Shown here: piece after piece, positions 35,455-46,579 of the stretch
Layout of the letters: each line of letters starts with the position of its first letter
How positions within the stretch are numbered: the stretch's first letter is position 1
DNA from: Limnoperna fortunei
Lineage: Eukaryota > Mollusca > Bivalvia > Mytilida > Modiolidae
Direction of reading: 5' to 3'
NCBI GenBank assembly: GCA_944474755.1
Contig: OX104119.1
Location: forward strand, 1,054,001 to 1,118,000
DNA length: 64,000 bases
Notes under the pieces: generated by a model
The model's input: only the letters and a program-made list of their open reading frames with translations
Database searches by the model: none
Told to the model about the DNA's origin: nothing
Translations under genes and position numbers: made by a program

Positions 35455-37776
35455 ATGTCGGATGTGAATTCCGACGCTGTCTTATCTTGTACCTCGGAGG
35501 ATGAGGGTGATATTTTAAAGGATCAAGGTGAATCTATTAATCAAAAAATTTATTGTGATAAAATGAGTACTAGATCATGTGCTCAGGGTTCTGAAAATGT
35601 TAATGCTGCAGCATGTAAAAGCAGAGTAATTAAGGGTACTGCTATGAAACACAAGTTACCGGCAAGTAAAGTTGTTAATAAAAATAAAGGTCCAAAAAAG
35701 AGCAAAAAATCTAATTCTTTTCAGGACATTGAGGCCTTAAAATCTACACTAGGCATTGATACTATTGTTAATAGTATTACATCCTTAACAGGTCTTGTAA
35801 AGAATTTTCAAGCATCATCAGTAAAAATGAATGCTAAAACCCCTGCTTTTAGTACTGGTCGCCCACGTTCCTCCACAAATGCTCGCACTACTCCATCTGC
35901 AACTGTCACTCGACCAACCCCATCTGCTACTGTTAGTCGCCCCCCTGTAGATGAGGTTGCTTCAACTGAATATATAACTTCATTGGTTGATGTTCCAATT
36001 GATGAGAATAGTAATTATTACCCTTTTGTTAATATTCCTGAAAACTCTAGGTATGACCTTGATGATTTTGACCTTGAGTATTTTGACAATCAAGATGATG
36101 CAAGTTCTGAAGGGGTAAATCCTCAATTAGCTTTTCAGCAAGCATTTGATAAATTGAGTGAAATTGATACAGAGGTAGTTAATGACCCTGTAAATGTTCA
36201 AATTCCTACATTGTCTGGCAATGTTCCCAATTCTGATGATAATGAAGCTATCGATGAGCAGGTATGGAATATTCCCCAGTTGAATATGGAGGAAAAAACT
36301 AAAACTAAAATAGGGACAGGCTTGGCTAAAGCAGTAAATGCAGCTCTTACAATCAAATCAGACAAAGATAGTATTTCAGATATTGCTAAAAAGTATGTTC
36401 GCCCTGAAAATGCGACTTATCTTTGTGCACCAAAATGCAACAAAGAAATATGGAACCCTTTGGGTTCAGTACCGCATGCAAAAGATCTCTCATTACAAGA
36501 AGTACAGCAATATATGGCTTTGGGTTTAGTTCCTATAATATATATGATGGACAATTTGTCCAAGAAAAAAGAGCTTGATATAGTTTCTGCTAGAAATGGC
36601 TTGATTGATGCCATAAGTCTATTTGGCCATGCTTTTTATTTGTTGTCCAATAAAAGACGTCAGAGTTTGCGAAAGTTTTTAAATGATAGATATGCTAAAA
36701 TCTGTGGCAATGACGTCCCAATACCGTATAACTGGTAATTTTTGCGGTAATTTAATTTTTGCGTTATTTTGCGGTTGACACTCGACCGCAAAATTTAAAA
36801 TCGCATAAAAAAGTATGAAGTATTCCTATCCGCAAGTAACGGTAAAGTTTCACAAACTTGTGTCGATCGATATTTTGTTACCACTTCGGGATATTAATTA
36901 TCTCGGTGGTAAATAACAATCATCAAAGCGAAGTGAATAGTTTTCTCGTTTTCTGAGTTTTAATAAAACATTCAACCGAAATCATTCACTATAAAAACAC
37001 CAATAATTTTTCCGACTCAGTCGGTATTATATTCACTTTTTACCCTTTGACCTCATGACAATTTTTCTTTATTGTTATTGTCTACCGGTATAAAACAAAG
37101 GATGTTTATACACGAAACTGTGAATAATCCGTTATTTAACCGTTATTATTACCCGTAAATATCGATTTCCAATTAAAACACCTACCTGTCATTTGTCCGC
37201 GTGAAGAAATTGATTGTTATTGCAATACCAATTAATAAAAAACTCATTGTTTTTTAATGCTTTTAAGATTTTAATGTATAGAAAAAATGTGTACTTTTGA
37301 TTCACCCTATCTACTTCCAGTAAATATAAACGACAACAGAAATAAAAACTCGACATTTTTTTGTTAAAGATGTAAAACCGCAAAAATTAAAATCAGCAAA
37401 AATAAAATATCAGAATTTCAATCCCAATCCACAAAAATTTCACACCGCAAAAAATACCGGCTATACGGTAACTAACCAGTTGTTTGGGGACAACTGTCTT
37501 TCAAAATTAAAAGAAATGGGGGATATCACTAGAATACCTATAGCCAAATCTTTTTATAGACCAACCCCTTATTTTTCTCGTTCTGGGAATTTTCCCTCTG
37601 GTAATTTAAATTTCAAAGGCCCTGTCCTTAGACGAGGAGGACAGGGCTTCAGAGGCAATGTTCAAAAGCGAGGCTTCCTGAATCGCCAAATGCCCATAGG
37701 CAGACAACCAAGACCCTTCATGTCACAGGGCTCACCACAAATCCTTTCAGGAAAGGACCAGAGACGTCGCTTTTAG
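35455..37776 (+). pseudogene. gag-like ORF of DIRS element 1, split by a DNA transposon
   Basis: First ATG at 35455. The open frame reaches the inserted transposon (36724-37468) and resumes in the same frame at 37471, ending at TAG 37776. The insertion plus its TA duplication is 747 bp, a multiple of three, but it carries stops. The product would be about 520 residues: an acidic Ser/Thr-rich N-terminus, a Lys-rich stretch, a conserved central part (GTGLAKAVNAALTIKSDK) and a Gly/Arg-rich tail (RRGGQGFRGN) suited to nucleic-acid binding. It aligns along its length with the gag of element 2 (GPKVSAGLAKAVDAAVTIRS). The assignment as gag rests on position and composition. Confidence 0.8.
36724..37468. 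mobile_element. 745-bp TIR DNA transposon (MITE-like) in gag
   Basis: Ends are CCGTATAACTGGTAATTTTT (left) and the complement of CCGTATAGCCGGTATTTTTT (right), both followed inward by GCGG. TA flanks each side (36722-36723 and 37469-37470), as for Tc1/mariner-type insertion. The AT-rich interior has no transposase. Comparing the gag of element 2 across the junction shows no residues lost, so insertion was precise and later than the DIRS. Confidence 0.85.
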
Positions 37777-37796
37777 ATAAAGGGACAATTTCTAAG

Positions 37797-39785
37797 GTGA
37801 GGTGTTTGAATTATGATTACTGGCGTAAATACACTTCTGATGAGTGGATTCTTGAGACTATATCTGGGTATAAAATTGAGTTTACTCAGCTCTCTTGTCA
37901 GAACAAAATACCAAACGAGATCCCCTTTTCTGATGAACAGGCTAGTATTGTCAATGAAGAGGTCTCAAAGTTACTGCAGAAAGGAGCTATTAAGCTGGTT
38001 GAGAAATCAGATGATCAATTTATTTCTACCATTTTTATTGTATCTAAGAAAGATGGAACAAATAGACCTGTAATTAACTTGAGGTATTTGAATGAGTTTG
38101 TGGAATATCACCACTTTAAACAAGAAAATTTGTCATTTGCTCTTGACTATATTCAGAGAAATGATTTCCTTACAAAGCTCGACCTAAAGGACGCGTACTT
38201 CCACATTTTAATCCATCCTGATTACAGAAAGTACTTGTGTTTTTCCTGGAAGGGTAATATATACAATTTTCGCGTTTTTTTCCTTTTGGATTGTCTTCAT
38301 CCCCTAGAGTTTTTACTAAGGTGTTAAAACCCATATATGCAACATTAAGGCAGAATGGAATAAGATGTTGCTATTATATAGATGATTCTTTGATCATGAA
38401 TCAAGATCATTTGATATGCAAACAACAAACTCAGTTAATTGTCAATGAAATGGATTCCCTTGGATTTTCTATTAATGAGTCAAAGTCAATACTCATTCCT
38501 TCTCAAAGATTAGAGTTTTTTGGTGTTATTATAGATACAGTTCAATTTAAAGTGTTCCTTACAACCGAGAAAATTGAAAAACTGAAAGCTTTATCAGTTT
38601 GTCTGCTAAATGTTCAAAGGATAACTGTTAGAGAGTTATCTTCCTTGATAGGATTATGTGTGCATGCTTTCAATGCAGTAACTTTGGGTCCTTTACATTA
38701 CAGGGCCTTAGAAAGGGACAAAGTAAAGAGTTTAGCTAACTCAGACAACAATTATGACTCCTTAATGGTTCTCTCTTCTGACTCTGTTAAAGAGATTAAA
38801 TGGTGGTTGGATAATGTAGAAAAACTAAATGGAAAACTTATTAGACCAAATTCAGTTGATGCATGGGTAGAAACAGATGCATCCAGTATTGGCTGGGGTG
38901 CAAATATGAAAACATCTTATGCTGGGGGTAGATGGTCAGCTCTAGAATCCACTATTGGCAGTTTTTCTGGCACTGAAATCTTTTTTCTCCTTAAATACAA
39001 AAGCTATTCATATTGGAATTAATTCATCTGCTGTTGCTTACATAAATAATATGGGTGGTATGACATCTATTTCTATGGATGGTTTAGCAATAAAGATATG
39101 GAACTGGTGCACAGATCACAATATCTTTTTAACTGCACAATATATTCCTGGCTTATTGAATACTGATGCAGATTTTATGTCTAGACAGTTTAGAGATTCT
39201 TGTGAGTGGTCATTAAAAAGTGACATTTTTCAGAGAATATGTAAACACTTTTTTGCACCAGATATAGATTTGTTTGCATCAAGGCTTAACAATAAATTAC
39301 CATTATTTGTTTCCTGGTTCTTCGACCCAGAAGCAAAATTTACAGATGCTTTCTCTTTTTCATGGACAGAGTTTGAACCATATATTTTTCCACCTTTTTG
39401 TTTAATAGGAAAAGTACTAAACAAAATTGAATTAGATCAAGTACAAAGAGCTATACTTGTTGTTCCTTTTTGGCCTACTCAATCATGGTTTGCTGTATTA
39501 ATTTCAGCACTGATTTCTCTTCCAACTAGAATACCCAGACACAAAGATCTACTGGTGTTACCACACACAGGAGAGAATCATCCGTTGAAAAAACTGTCCA
39601 TGATCGCTTGTTGTGTATCGGGACTTTCCTCCAGGAGAGAGGAATTTTACAACAGGATGCCTGCATCATCACTAATTCATGGTGAAAGTCAACCAATAAA
39701 CAATATCAGTTATGTTGGAAAAGATGGATTTTTTGGTGCTCTAAATGGAAAGTTTATTTTTTTAGACTGTCTGAGACAAATGTAA
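37797..39785 (+). pseudogene. RT/RNase H polyprotein of DIRS element 1 (two frameshifts)
   Basis: Reverse transcriptase motifs in order: KKDGTNRPVINLRYLN, FLTKLDLKDAYFHILIHPD, SSSPRVFTKVLKP and the catalytic CYYIDDSLIMN. A frameshift at the T7 run near 38274-38280 separates the second and third motifs. RNase H follows (AWVETDASSIGWGA) and is frameshifted near 38950. It resumes with LALKSFFSLNTKAIHIGINS and the DIRS-typical downstream region (PDIDLFASRLNNKLP, IFPPFCLIGKVLNKIE, VPFWPTQSWF). Both frameshifts could be real decay; the first, in a homopolymer, could also be a sequencing error. Confidence 0.9.
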
Positions 39786-40550
39786 TTTGTTATCTGTCTT
39801 CTTTAATAAATCAGAGATTATCATACTCTGTTATTAATACACATAAAGCAATGTTGTACCATACTTTACCATTTTCTGGAATAAAGTGGACTTTAGACTC
39901 AGTTTTGATTCCTAGGCTATTAAAAGGTTATTTCAACTCTAACCCGTGAGACCCAAGCTTTTGTTTACTTGGGATGTATCTGTGGTATTAAATTATCTGT
40001 CCACCCTTTATCCACTTTCAGATTTGTCATTGAAATTACTTACCTATAAGCTTATAGCTTTAATTGCATTGACCACAGCTTCTAGAGCCCAGACTATTTC
40101 AGCTATGGACTTGCAATATCTCACAAATTTTATGGATAAGTATGTTTTTCAAATTAATCAACTTTTAAAAACCTCAAAGCCAGGAGTTTCTCCACCAAAT
40201 GTTACTTTGTATAAGTTTACCAGGAAAAAATTGTGTGTGATTCATACTTTAGATGGGTATTTAAATCGTACTTCCAACATCAGAAAGAGTACAAAATTGT
40301 TTATATCTTTTAAAACATTTAATTCAGTAACAACATGTACATTAGAGCAAGTTCTTATGTTATCAGGTATTAATATATCAAATTTCTCAGCACATTCCGT
40401 AGTGCTACATCAAAAGCTTTACAAGCTGGTGCATCACTTAAAGATATACTTGAAACAGCCAACTGGACTAGTGCTCAGAATTTTTATCATTTTTATTTCA
40501 AAGAGGTGGTTCCACTAAACACTTTTTCAAATACAGTTTTACGAAGTTAG
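39760..40550 (+). pseudogene. Tyrosine recombinase of DIRS element 1 (inactivated)
   Basis: The reading continues from LSETNVICYLSSLINQRL in the frame next to the RNase H end. An in-frame TGA lies at about 39947. The core follows: LLTYKLIALIALTTASRAQT contains the first catalytic Arg. A frameshift near 40398 follows NFSAHS. In the shifted frame the HxxR-box arginine, DILETANWTSAQNF and the terminal FYHFYFKE, which holds the likely nucleophilic tyrosine, are visible. Tyrosine recombinases cut and rejoin the circular DNA intermediate; this copy cannot. Confidence 0.88.
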
Positions 40551-40910
40551 TTTATTGTACTTGGACAGAAACTATTTGCCTTTTGTTTTAAAGCCCTTAT
40601 ATGACTGTATTGTTTTGACATTAAGAATTGACAAGAAAGTGATTTTTGGGACTATTTTTACTTGATATCATATTCTATTATATTTTATCGTTGAATTGAC
40701 ATTATTGTTGAATTGACATTATTGCTGAATTGTCATTATGGTTGAATTGATAATGATGTATATTTATTGTCTTTTTGCTATACTTTTTCCAGTGGGATTA
40801 TAATTATTGTAAACTATTATATTGATGATTGATTACAAATCATTTTGTTACTATATCTTTCTTGTAAGATTGGATAGTCTTGCCTTAAAGTTTGTACCAA
40901 CTCTTTAAAC

Positions 40911-41041
40911 ATGCAATATGATACCCTTGAAGAACGAAGGCGAATGTAAAAGAATGTTCCCTCATCCAAGCATACCTGTAAGGATGTGAAGGATGAGGAG
41001 CATTCTTATAATGAGCCTGAGGCTCAAAAGGGTATCATATT
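40911..41041 (+). repeat. Internal complementary region of DIRS element 1
   Basis: Bases 40929-40956 are complementary to the left extension (34943-34970). Bases 40957-41025 are complementary to the right extension (41249-41310), apart from a 9-base insertion (gtgaaggat). The two halves are joined back to back. In DIRS elements this region templates the ends during circle formation. Confidence 0.9.
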
Positions 41042-41108
41042 CCCTCCCAGTGGATGGTGTTTGGCCCACCCCACTTCATAACATGTTGGTACAAACAGTC
41101 TTTGAATT

Positions 41109-41248
41109 ATGGCGATTTCCACGTGGACAAGTGGTTTTCTACCCAGCGAAGGTCATTGTTATGGGTCAGTATTTTGACCTCTGTGAACCGAGATGTGTAC
41201 GGTATGTCTTGCCGCATACCTCAAATTATTATGCAATATGATACCCTT
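41109..41248 (+). repeat. Right inverted terminal repeat of DIRS element 1
   Basis: 140 bp beginning ATGGCGATTTCCACGTGG and ending CAATATGATACCCTT, the inverse complement of 34971-35110. It is followed by the extension gagcctcaggctcattat to about 41310. Confidence 0.92.
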
Positions 41249-42044
41249 TTGAGCCTCAGGCTCATTATAAGAATGCTCCTCATCCTTACTGGTATGCTTG
41301 GATGAGGATACATCATACAACTTTAACCCAATGGAGTGTTTCGTTGAGCTTTTGATGCCGATGAAGGTATGTCTCTTCGGTTTTCCTGTATCTGTTATTC
41401 TTTTTGAACTATAAGCCAAAAATTGTATTTCGACCCCTATGTTCTATTTGACTGATGATGTGTTCAAAGTTTCAAAGCAGTACTTTCGGTGGTTTCAGAG
41501 GAGAAGATTTTAAAATATCAATTAAAACCGATTAAAATAAACAGTTCAAGGGGAATAACTCTTAAACGGTTAATCAGACAATCTTGACTCTAAAGCCAAT
41601 TTTGTAGCCCTCATAGAGCAGAACAATTAAGCAATGCTAATTTTTTCTCTAGTTCTAATAATTTTCAAGATTTTGAGGCAATAACTCCTACAAGGAGTCG
41701 TCATACAACTTTGACCCAATGGTGTGTTTTGTAGAGCTTTTGATGCTGAAGAAGGAAAGTCTCTTTGGTTTTCCTGAATCTGTTATACTTTTTGAACTAT
41801 AAGCCAAAAACTGTATTTTGACCCACCTGTTCTATTTTTAGCCATGGTGGCTATGTTGGTTGGTATGAGGCCATGATTTGTGCAAACTTGGCAGAGGACA
41901 TTTTACTGATGATTTGTGCAAAGTTTCAAAGAAATCCCTTCAGTGGTTTTGGAGGAGAAGATTTTTAAAGAAAAGTTAGCGACGACGACGACGGACGCCA
42001 AGTGATGGCAATAGCTCACGTGACCCTTCGGGTCAGGTGAGCTA

Positions 42045-43653
42045 AAAAATGTGTTGACACACTATCATCAAATGAGCATACAGTGACATTTACCTGAAAT
42101 TAAACAAAAAAATCCTAACCAAACAGATTATTCTTGCAATTTTAAAATGAATTACACTTTGTAGATCCAGGAGATTATGTCAATTTCACCTAATCAGAAG
42201 TAAGATTTTCCTGGTATATTTCAACCTATTAAGACAAAATCTTTGTAGAGGTCTCCAAAAACATCTGCACCAAGATGCAAAATATTAAAGAAGAGTTAAA
42301 AAACTGATTGGCCATGGCAGTAATATCCCTGATCAGATCTAAGTAAACTTAGAATACATCTTCCAGTCATATTTGTACCAAGTTCTTACACATCTGAACT
42401 TGTAGTTTCAGAAAACCGTCTTCATGAAAGTTGCAAGTGATGGCCTGAATTTGGTCCGGCCACACAAATCCAACCGCCTGACGGAACACAATTGCGCCAG
42501 ACAGAAATTTTTTAATAAAACAATACTCGTTATAAAAATTTAATTATTAAGTCTTTGTTTTACAGATCACAAATAATTGATTAAATTACTGCTTGATTTT
42601 AATAATTAGGTATAGATTACTGATTTTTACCAGAAGCTCAATATAGTAACATTTAAGTTTAATAGCAAAATTATAAGAAAGTCAATGTTTCAATTTTTGA
42701 TCAAGACCATTTTACTTCTATCAATTAAGATTTTTCACATATAAAACAGTTAAAAAAATCAATTAAAACATAAGGTATATGTAAAAATAAATATAATCAA
42801 CTAAGGTAAATATATTAAGAATTTCTAAGTAAGATAAGAATAATGTCCACTATATTCAATTTTTTTTTAATTCAAAAACTCTTTTAAAATCTGAATAGCC
42901 TTCTTAATCTTTATTTTATTTGTTGATCAAAAGCTGAATCCAGTCCTGATTTTGTATGACACAGATTTATATATTAAGAAACAATGTTTTGACAAATCAA
43001 AATGTGCCATCAGAATTAAAGGGGAATAACCATGGGATACCTATGTCAAGTAAAATTAACACTTTTTTTGGGGAGTGGGGGGGGGTAAATTTCGATAAAG
43101 TTAAGTAAATAAAGATGACCAAAATGTCAACCGACTGTGAGGCAGAAAACAAACATTCATTCCGCAGCGTCTCATGAAATTTATCTGCCGGTCATTTGGT
43201 TACACACAAATAAATAGACTGCCAGTCCAAACTCAATTTTACCAAACGGCAGACCTGCATACTGAGAAAAAAAACTTGCATTAAATTCAGGCAAAAAACA
43301 GAAACAAGACTAGCCATTGTGGCCATGTTTTTTCCCCAATCAAGTTGAAATTCATGCCAAGTTTTGTAGAGAATCAAAGTGATATTACTAGTGTCATTGT
43401 CTTGTTTTGTAAAAAGTTCAAAGAAGCAAGAAATATAGGGACATTTGTTTTCCTTTAAAAGGAGCATGAGGAATCTTTATAGAGCAACCAAAATGCATAA
43501 TTTAAATGTGGCTTAATTTCAGAGGAAATGATTAAATTATGGAAATTTATGAAGGCAAAAAAAGATTTCTGCCTAAATGGAATAAAACATAAAATATTGA
43601 CATAGTTGGTCAAAAACAAAACCTGGCCCTGACTGATACCTAGTGTTAATAAC
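42045..43653. other. Intronic sequence
   Basis: AT-rich. A strong acceptor-like site (tttttgtttaatttcag, minus strand, near 42092) was examined, but the phase needed by the chain gives an early stop. Otherwise nothing recognised; a G-run lies near 43075-43085. Confidence 0.4.
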
Positions 43654-43703
43654 CTGTTGAATCTGTTCTAACTGAGGTTGTACTTGTGGTTTTGAATTTT
43701 TGT
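43654..43703 (-). CDS. Candidate stalk exon of the Roc receptor gene
   Basis: A 50-bp minus-strand exon. The acceptor is tttttttcag before base 43703; the donor ACAG before gttatt after 43654 is weak. Incoming phase 2 joins the GA left by the exon at 46509. Outgoing phase 1 joins 24271-24360 (or 33287-33403). It encodes QKFKTTSTTSVRTDST, a Ser/Thr-rich linker as expected between an ectodomain and a membrane helix. Support is phase, splice signals and composition only. Confidence 0.5.
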
Positions 43704-43998
43704 CTGAAAAAAAATTACTATTATTACAGAGCGAGCAGAATGTTCGAAAATTAGGTACTTACACAATGTTTCATGGTGAAAATACATGGCACCAGGCCTA
43801 AATCACAGATAAATGGAAAATTTTTCATCCTCAGTGGTAAAACGTGAAAGGATTAAAATTGTGTCGAACCGACGTGGAAGGGATTAAAGTTCACAACAGA
43901 CAGCATGAAAAAGATTATAAATTCGTCTGTTTTATCAGTTGTCTTTCAATGTATTCTAAAATATCAGAACGTATCTAGCTTAGACATTTGAAGAAATA

Positions 43999-45968
43999 AA
44001 CTAGAGGCTCATAGGAGCCTGTATCGCTCACCTGAACCTGAAACCAAACAACGCTTTTCTACCCAGCTTTTCTTTGCTATAAGGAATTGCCCAACACTTC
44101 TGCAAAAGTCATAATAATTCCTATAAGGAGGAGCTTTTGATGCTTAGAGGGAGAAGGGAGGTTCACTTCAAATTTGCTGTACCTGTTATACTTTTTTAAC
44201 TATCAGTCGAAAACTCTCTTGACTCCCCCCTCCCCCCATTTTCTATTTTAAGCTAACGTAGCTATATAGGTAGTCAGGTGTCATGATTTGCACAATTTTG
44301 GTAGAGGACGTCTTAAAGATGATGTGTGCAATGTTTCAAAGCAGTCCTTAAATGGGTTAAATAGGAGAAGAGTTTATAAAATCAAGTAAAATTGATTAAG
44401 AAATGTTCAAGGAGAACAATTCCTAAACGGTTCATCAGACAATCTTGACCCTAAGTCATTTTTGTAGCCCTCATATAGCAGAACAATTAAGCCATGCTAA
44501 CTTTTTCTCTAGTTCTAATAATTTTCAAGATTTTGAGGCACAAATGTCAAAAATAATCAATTTTGACAATTAAAGGGCAATAACTCCTATAAGGAGTCCT
44601 TATACAACTTCAACCCAATGGAGTGTTTCCTAGAGCTTTTGATGCAGATGAAGGCATGTCTCTTCGGTTTTCCTGTATCTGTTACACTTTTTTAAATATA
44701 AGCCAAAAACTGTATTTTACCCACCCCCCTCCATTCTATTTTTAGCCATGGCGGCCATGTTGGTTAATCTGCAGCCATGGTTGGTGCAAACCTGGTTGAG
44801 GACATTCGACGGATGATGTGTACAAAGTTTCAAAGCAGTACTTTCAGTGGTTTCAGAGGAGAAGATTTTTAAAAAATCAATTAAAACCGATTAAAAAAAC
44901 AGTTCAAGGGGAATAACTCTTAAATGGTTCATCAGACAATCTTAACACTAAAGTCATTTTTGTAGCCCTCATAGAGCAGAACAATTAAGCAATGCTAACT
45001 TTTTCTCTAGTTCTAATAATTTTCAAGATTTTGAGGCAAAAATGTCAAAAATAATCAATTTTGACAATTAAAGGGCAATAACTCCTATAAGGGGTCATCC
45101 TACTACTTTGACCCAATGGAGTGTTTCGTAGAGCTTTTGATGCCGATGAAGGCATGTCATTTCGGTCTTCCTGCATCTGTTATACTTTTTGAACTATAAA
45201 GTATAAGCCAAAAATTGTATTTTGACCCCCCCGTTCTTTTTTTAGCCATGGCGGCCACGTTGGTTAATCTGCGGCCATGGTTGGTGCAAACTTGGTTGAG
45301 GACATTTGATGGATGATGTGTACAAAGTTTCAAAGCAGTACTTTCAGTGGTTTCAGAGGAGATGATTTTAAAAAATCAATTAAAACCTATTAAAATAAAC
45401 AGTTCAAGGGGAATAACTCTTAAACGGTTAATCAGACATCTTGACTCTCAGGCCAATTTTGTAGCCCTTATAGAGCAGAACAATTAAGCAATGCTTACTT
45501 TTTCTCTAGTTCTAATAATTTTCAAGATTGTGATGCAAAAATGGCAAAAATCATCAATTTCGACAATTAAAGGGCAATAACTCCTACAAGGAGTAGTCAT
45601 ACAACTTTGACCCAATGGAGTGTTTTGTAGAGCTTTTGATGCTGAAGAAGGAAGGTCTGTTTGGTTTTCATGTATCTGTTATACTTTTTGAACTATAAGC
45701 CAAAAACTGTATTTTGACCCCCCTGTTCTATTTTTAGCCATGGCGGCCATGTTGGTTGGTCTGAGGCCATGATTTGTGCAAAATTGGCAGAGGACATTTT
45801 ACTGATGATGTGTGCAAAGTTTCAAAGCAATCCCTTCAGTGGTTTTGGAGAAGAAGACTTTTAAAGAAAAGTTAGCGACGACGACGACAACGACGACGAC
45901 GACGACGGACGACGACGGACGCCAAGTGATGGCAATAGCTCACATGACCCTTCGGGTCAGGTGAGCTA
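43999..45968 (+). repeat. Family B repeat, copy 4, uninterrupted
   Basis: Complete: 5' palindrome GGCTCATAGGAGCC, TGTATC, GCTCACCTGAACC. A unique ~350-bp leader follows, then three ~480-bp modules with the phrases aaacagttcaaggggaataa, gtagccctcatagagcagaa, gtgttttgtagagcttttga and gccatggcggccatgttgg. An expanded gacgacgacgac run leads to the 3' hairpin at 45936-45968 and A's. This is the reference copy for the family. Confidence 0.85.
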
Positions 45969-45974
45969 AAAAGT

Positions 45975-46228
45975 TAAAGTGCGGACATGAATTTGTCATG
46001 CAGAAAGCAATAATGTGACCTAAGGTCAAAGTTCAAGGTCAAAGGTCAACAACCATGGTATGTGACACATCGCCTTGATATTATCTACCAACAATCCAAA
46101 TATCAAAAGCCTACCTCAAAAGATAAAAAAGTTACAGCCCAGCCATAATTAGTTTTGAACGGATGGAGGAACACGGACGGACAGACTGATCGCTATAGGG
46201 CGTCCGCCACAAAGTGGCGGGGCGCTAA
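45975..46228 (+). repeat. Family E repeat with terminal hairpin
   Basis: Contains aaggtcaaagttcaaggtc, ccatggtatgtgacacatcg and ggaacacggacggacagact. It ends with a hairpin near 46197-46228: outer arms TAG(G)GCG and GCGCTA, inner CCGCCAC and GTGGCGG, loop AAA. The 5' end is not defined. Confidence 0.6.
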
Positions 46229-46374
46229 CTAGGAACCCTAAGGATGATTGTGGCCAAATTTAAAAAATTGAGATTTTTTTTTAAATTTTATAACACTAAA
46301 CAGACAACGGACTATGGACGATGGATGGCAAGTGATGGCAAAAAGCTCATATGGACCTTTTGTCCGGGTGAGCT
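46229..46374 (+). repeat. 3' fragment of family K
   Basis: Homologous to the end of 14076-15500 (ctaggaaccctaaggatgat). It terminates in a variant hairpin at 46344-46374 with outer arms AGCTCA and TGAGCT and inner GGAC and GTCC around a TTTT loop. Confidence 0.7.
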
Positions 46375-46508
46375 AAAAATGAAGCCTGTTGTTGTCAAGC
46401 AAAATGTCTAGCAATTTTTCACTTTAATGCAAATAGAGTAATAAATTGATTGTCATGTTTACTGCTTACAACTATTTTCATTAACCCCAACCTGAAATTA
46501 TAACTTAC

Positions 46509-46575
46509 TCAGACTTGTGAATTGTATCACATCTGGTCACACATGGTGCATTATTTCTTTGAAAACATTCATAAT
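46509..46575 (-). CDS. Exon of the Roc receptor gene, end of cysteine-rich ectodomain
   Basis: A 67-bp minus-strand exon between acceptor tttctctttcag (before 46575) and a strong donor TCTGA before gtaagtta (after 46509). Incoming phase 1, outgoing phase 2. Joined to the exon at 61207 it completes LLSA plus DYECFQRNNAPCVTRCDTIH, adding three cysteines to the module. The junction LLSADYEC resembles the end of a cysteine-rich module I recall from uncharacterised bivalve proteins. Two good splice sites, correct phase and sensible sequence make this a convincing small exon. Confidence 0.72.
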
Positions 46576-46579
46576 CTGA

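Larger units (their letters stand above)
34941..41310 (+). mobile_element. DIRS-type tyrosine-recombinase retrotransposon, element 1
   Basis: About 6.4 kb. In order: a 30-bp left extension, left inverted terminal repeat, gag, reverse transcriptase/RNase H, tyrosine recombinase, internal complementary region, right inverted terminal repeat and 62-bp right extension. The inverted repeats and the internal complementary region are the hallmark of DIRS elements, which integrate by a tyrosine recombinase through a circular intermediate and make no target duplication. Gag contains a later DNA transposon; pol and recombinase have frameshifts and a stop, so the copy is dead. It lies antisense in the predicted intron between 43654 and 24360. 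Confidence 0.92.
33838..42044 (+). repeat. Family B repeat, copy 3, split by DIRS element 1
   Basis: Starts GGCTCCTGGGAGCC, TGTATC, GCTCACCTG. The left part is 33838-34940 and the right part 41311-42044. The phrase actcctacaagga resumes as catcatacaacttt on the other side of the DIRS element. It ends with gacgacgacgacggacgcc and the hairpin at 42012-42044: outer arms TAGCTCAC and GTGAGCTA, inner TGACCC and GGGTCA, loop TTC, then A's. Best-preserved pair of termini for this family. Confidence 0.85.

Noticed and set aside
42040..42092. Strong acceptor on the minus strand near 42092 as another receptor exon
   Set aside because: In the phase required (2 bases then codons) a TGA appears after eight codons and no suitable donor precedes it.
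43192..43467. 91-codon minus-strand frame
   Set aside because: The composition and the phrase attgtggccatgttttttcc suggest repeat-derived sequence related to families B and L; no domain or splice support.
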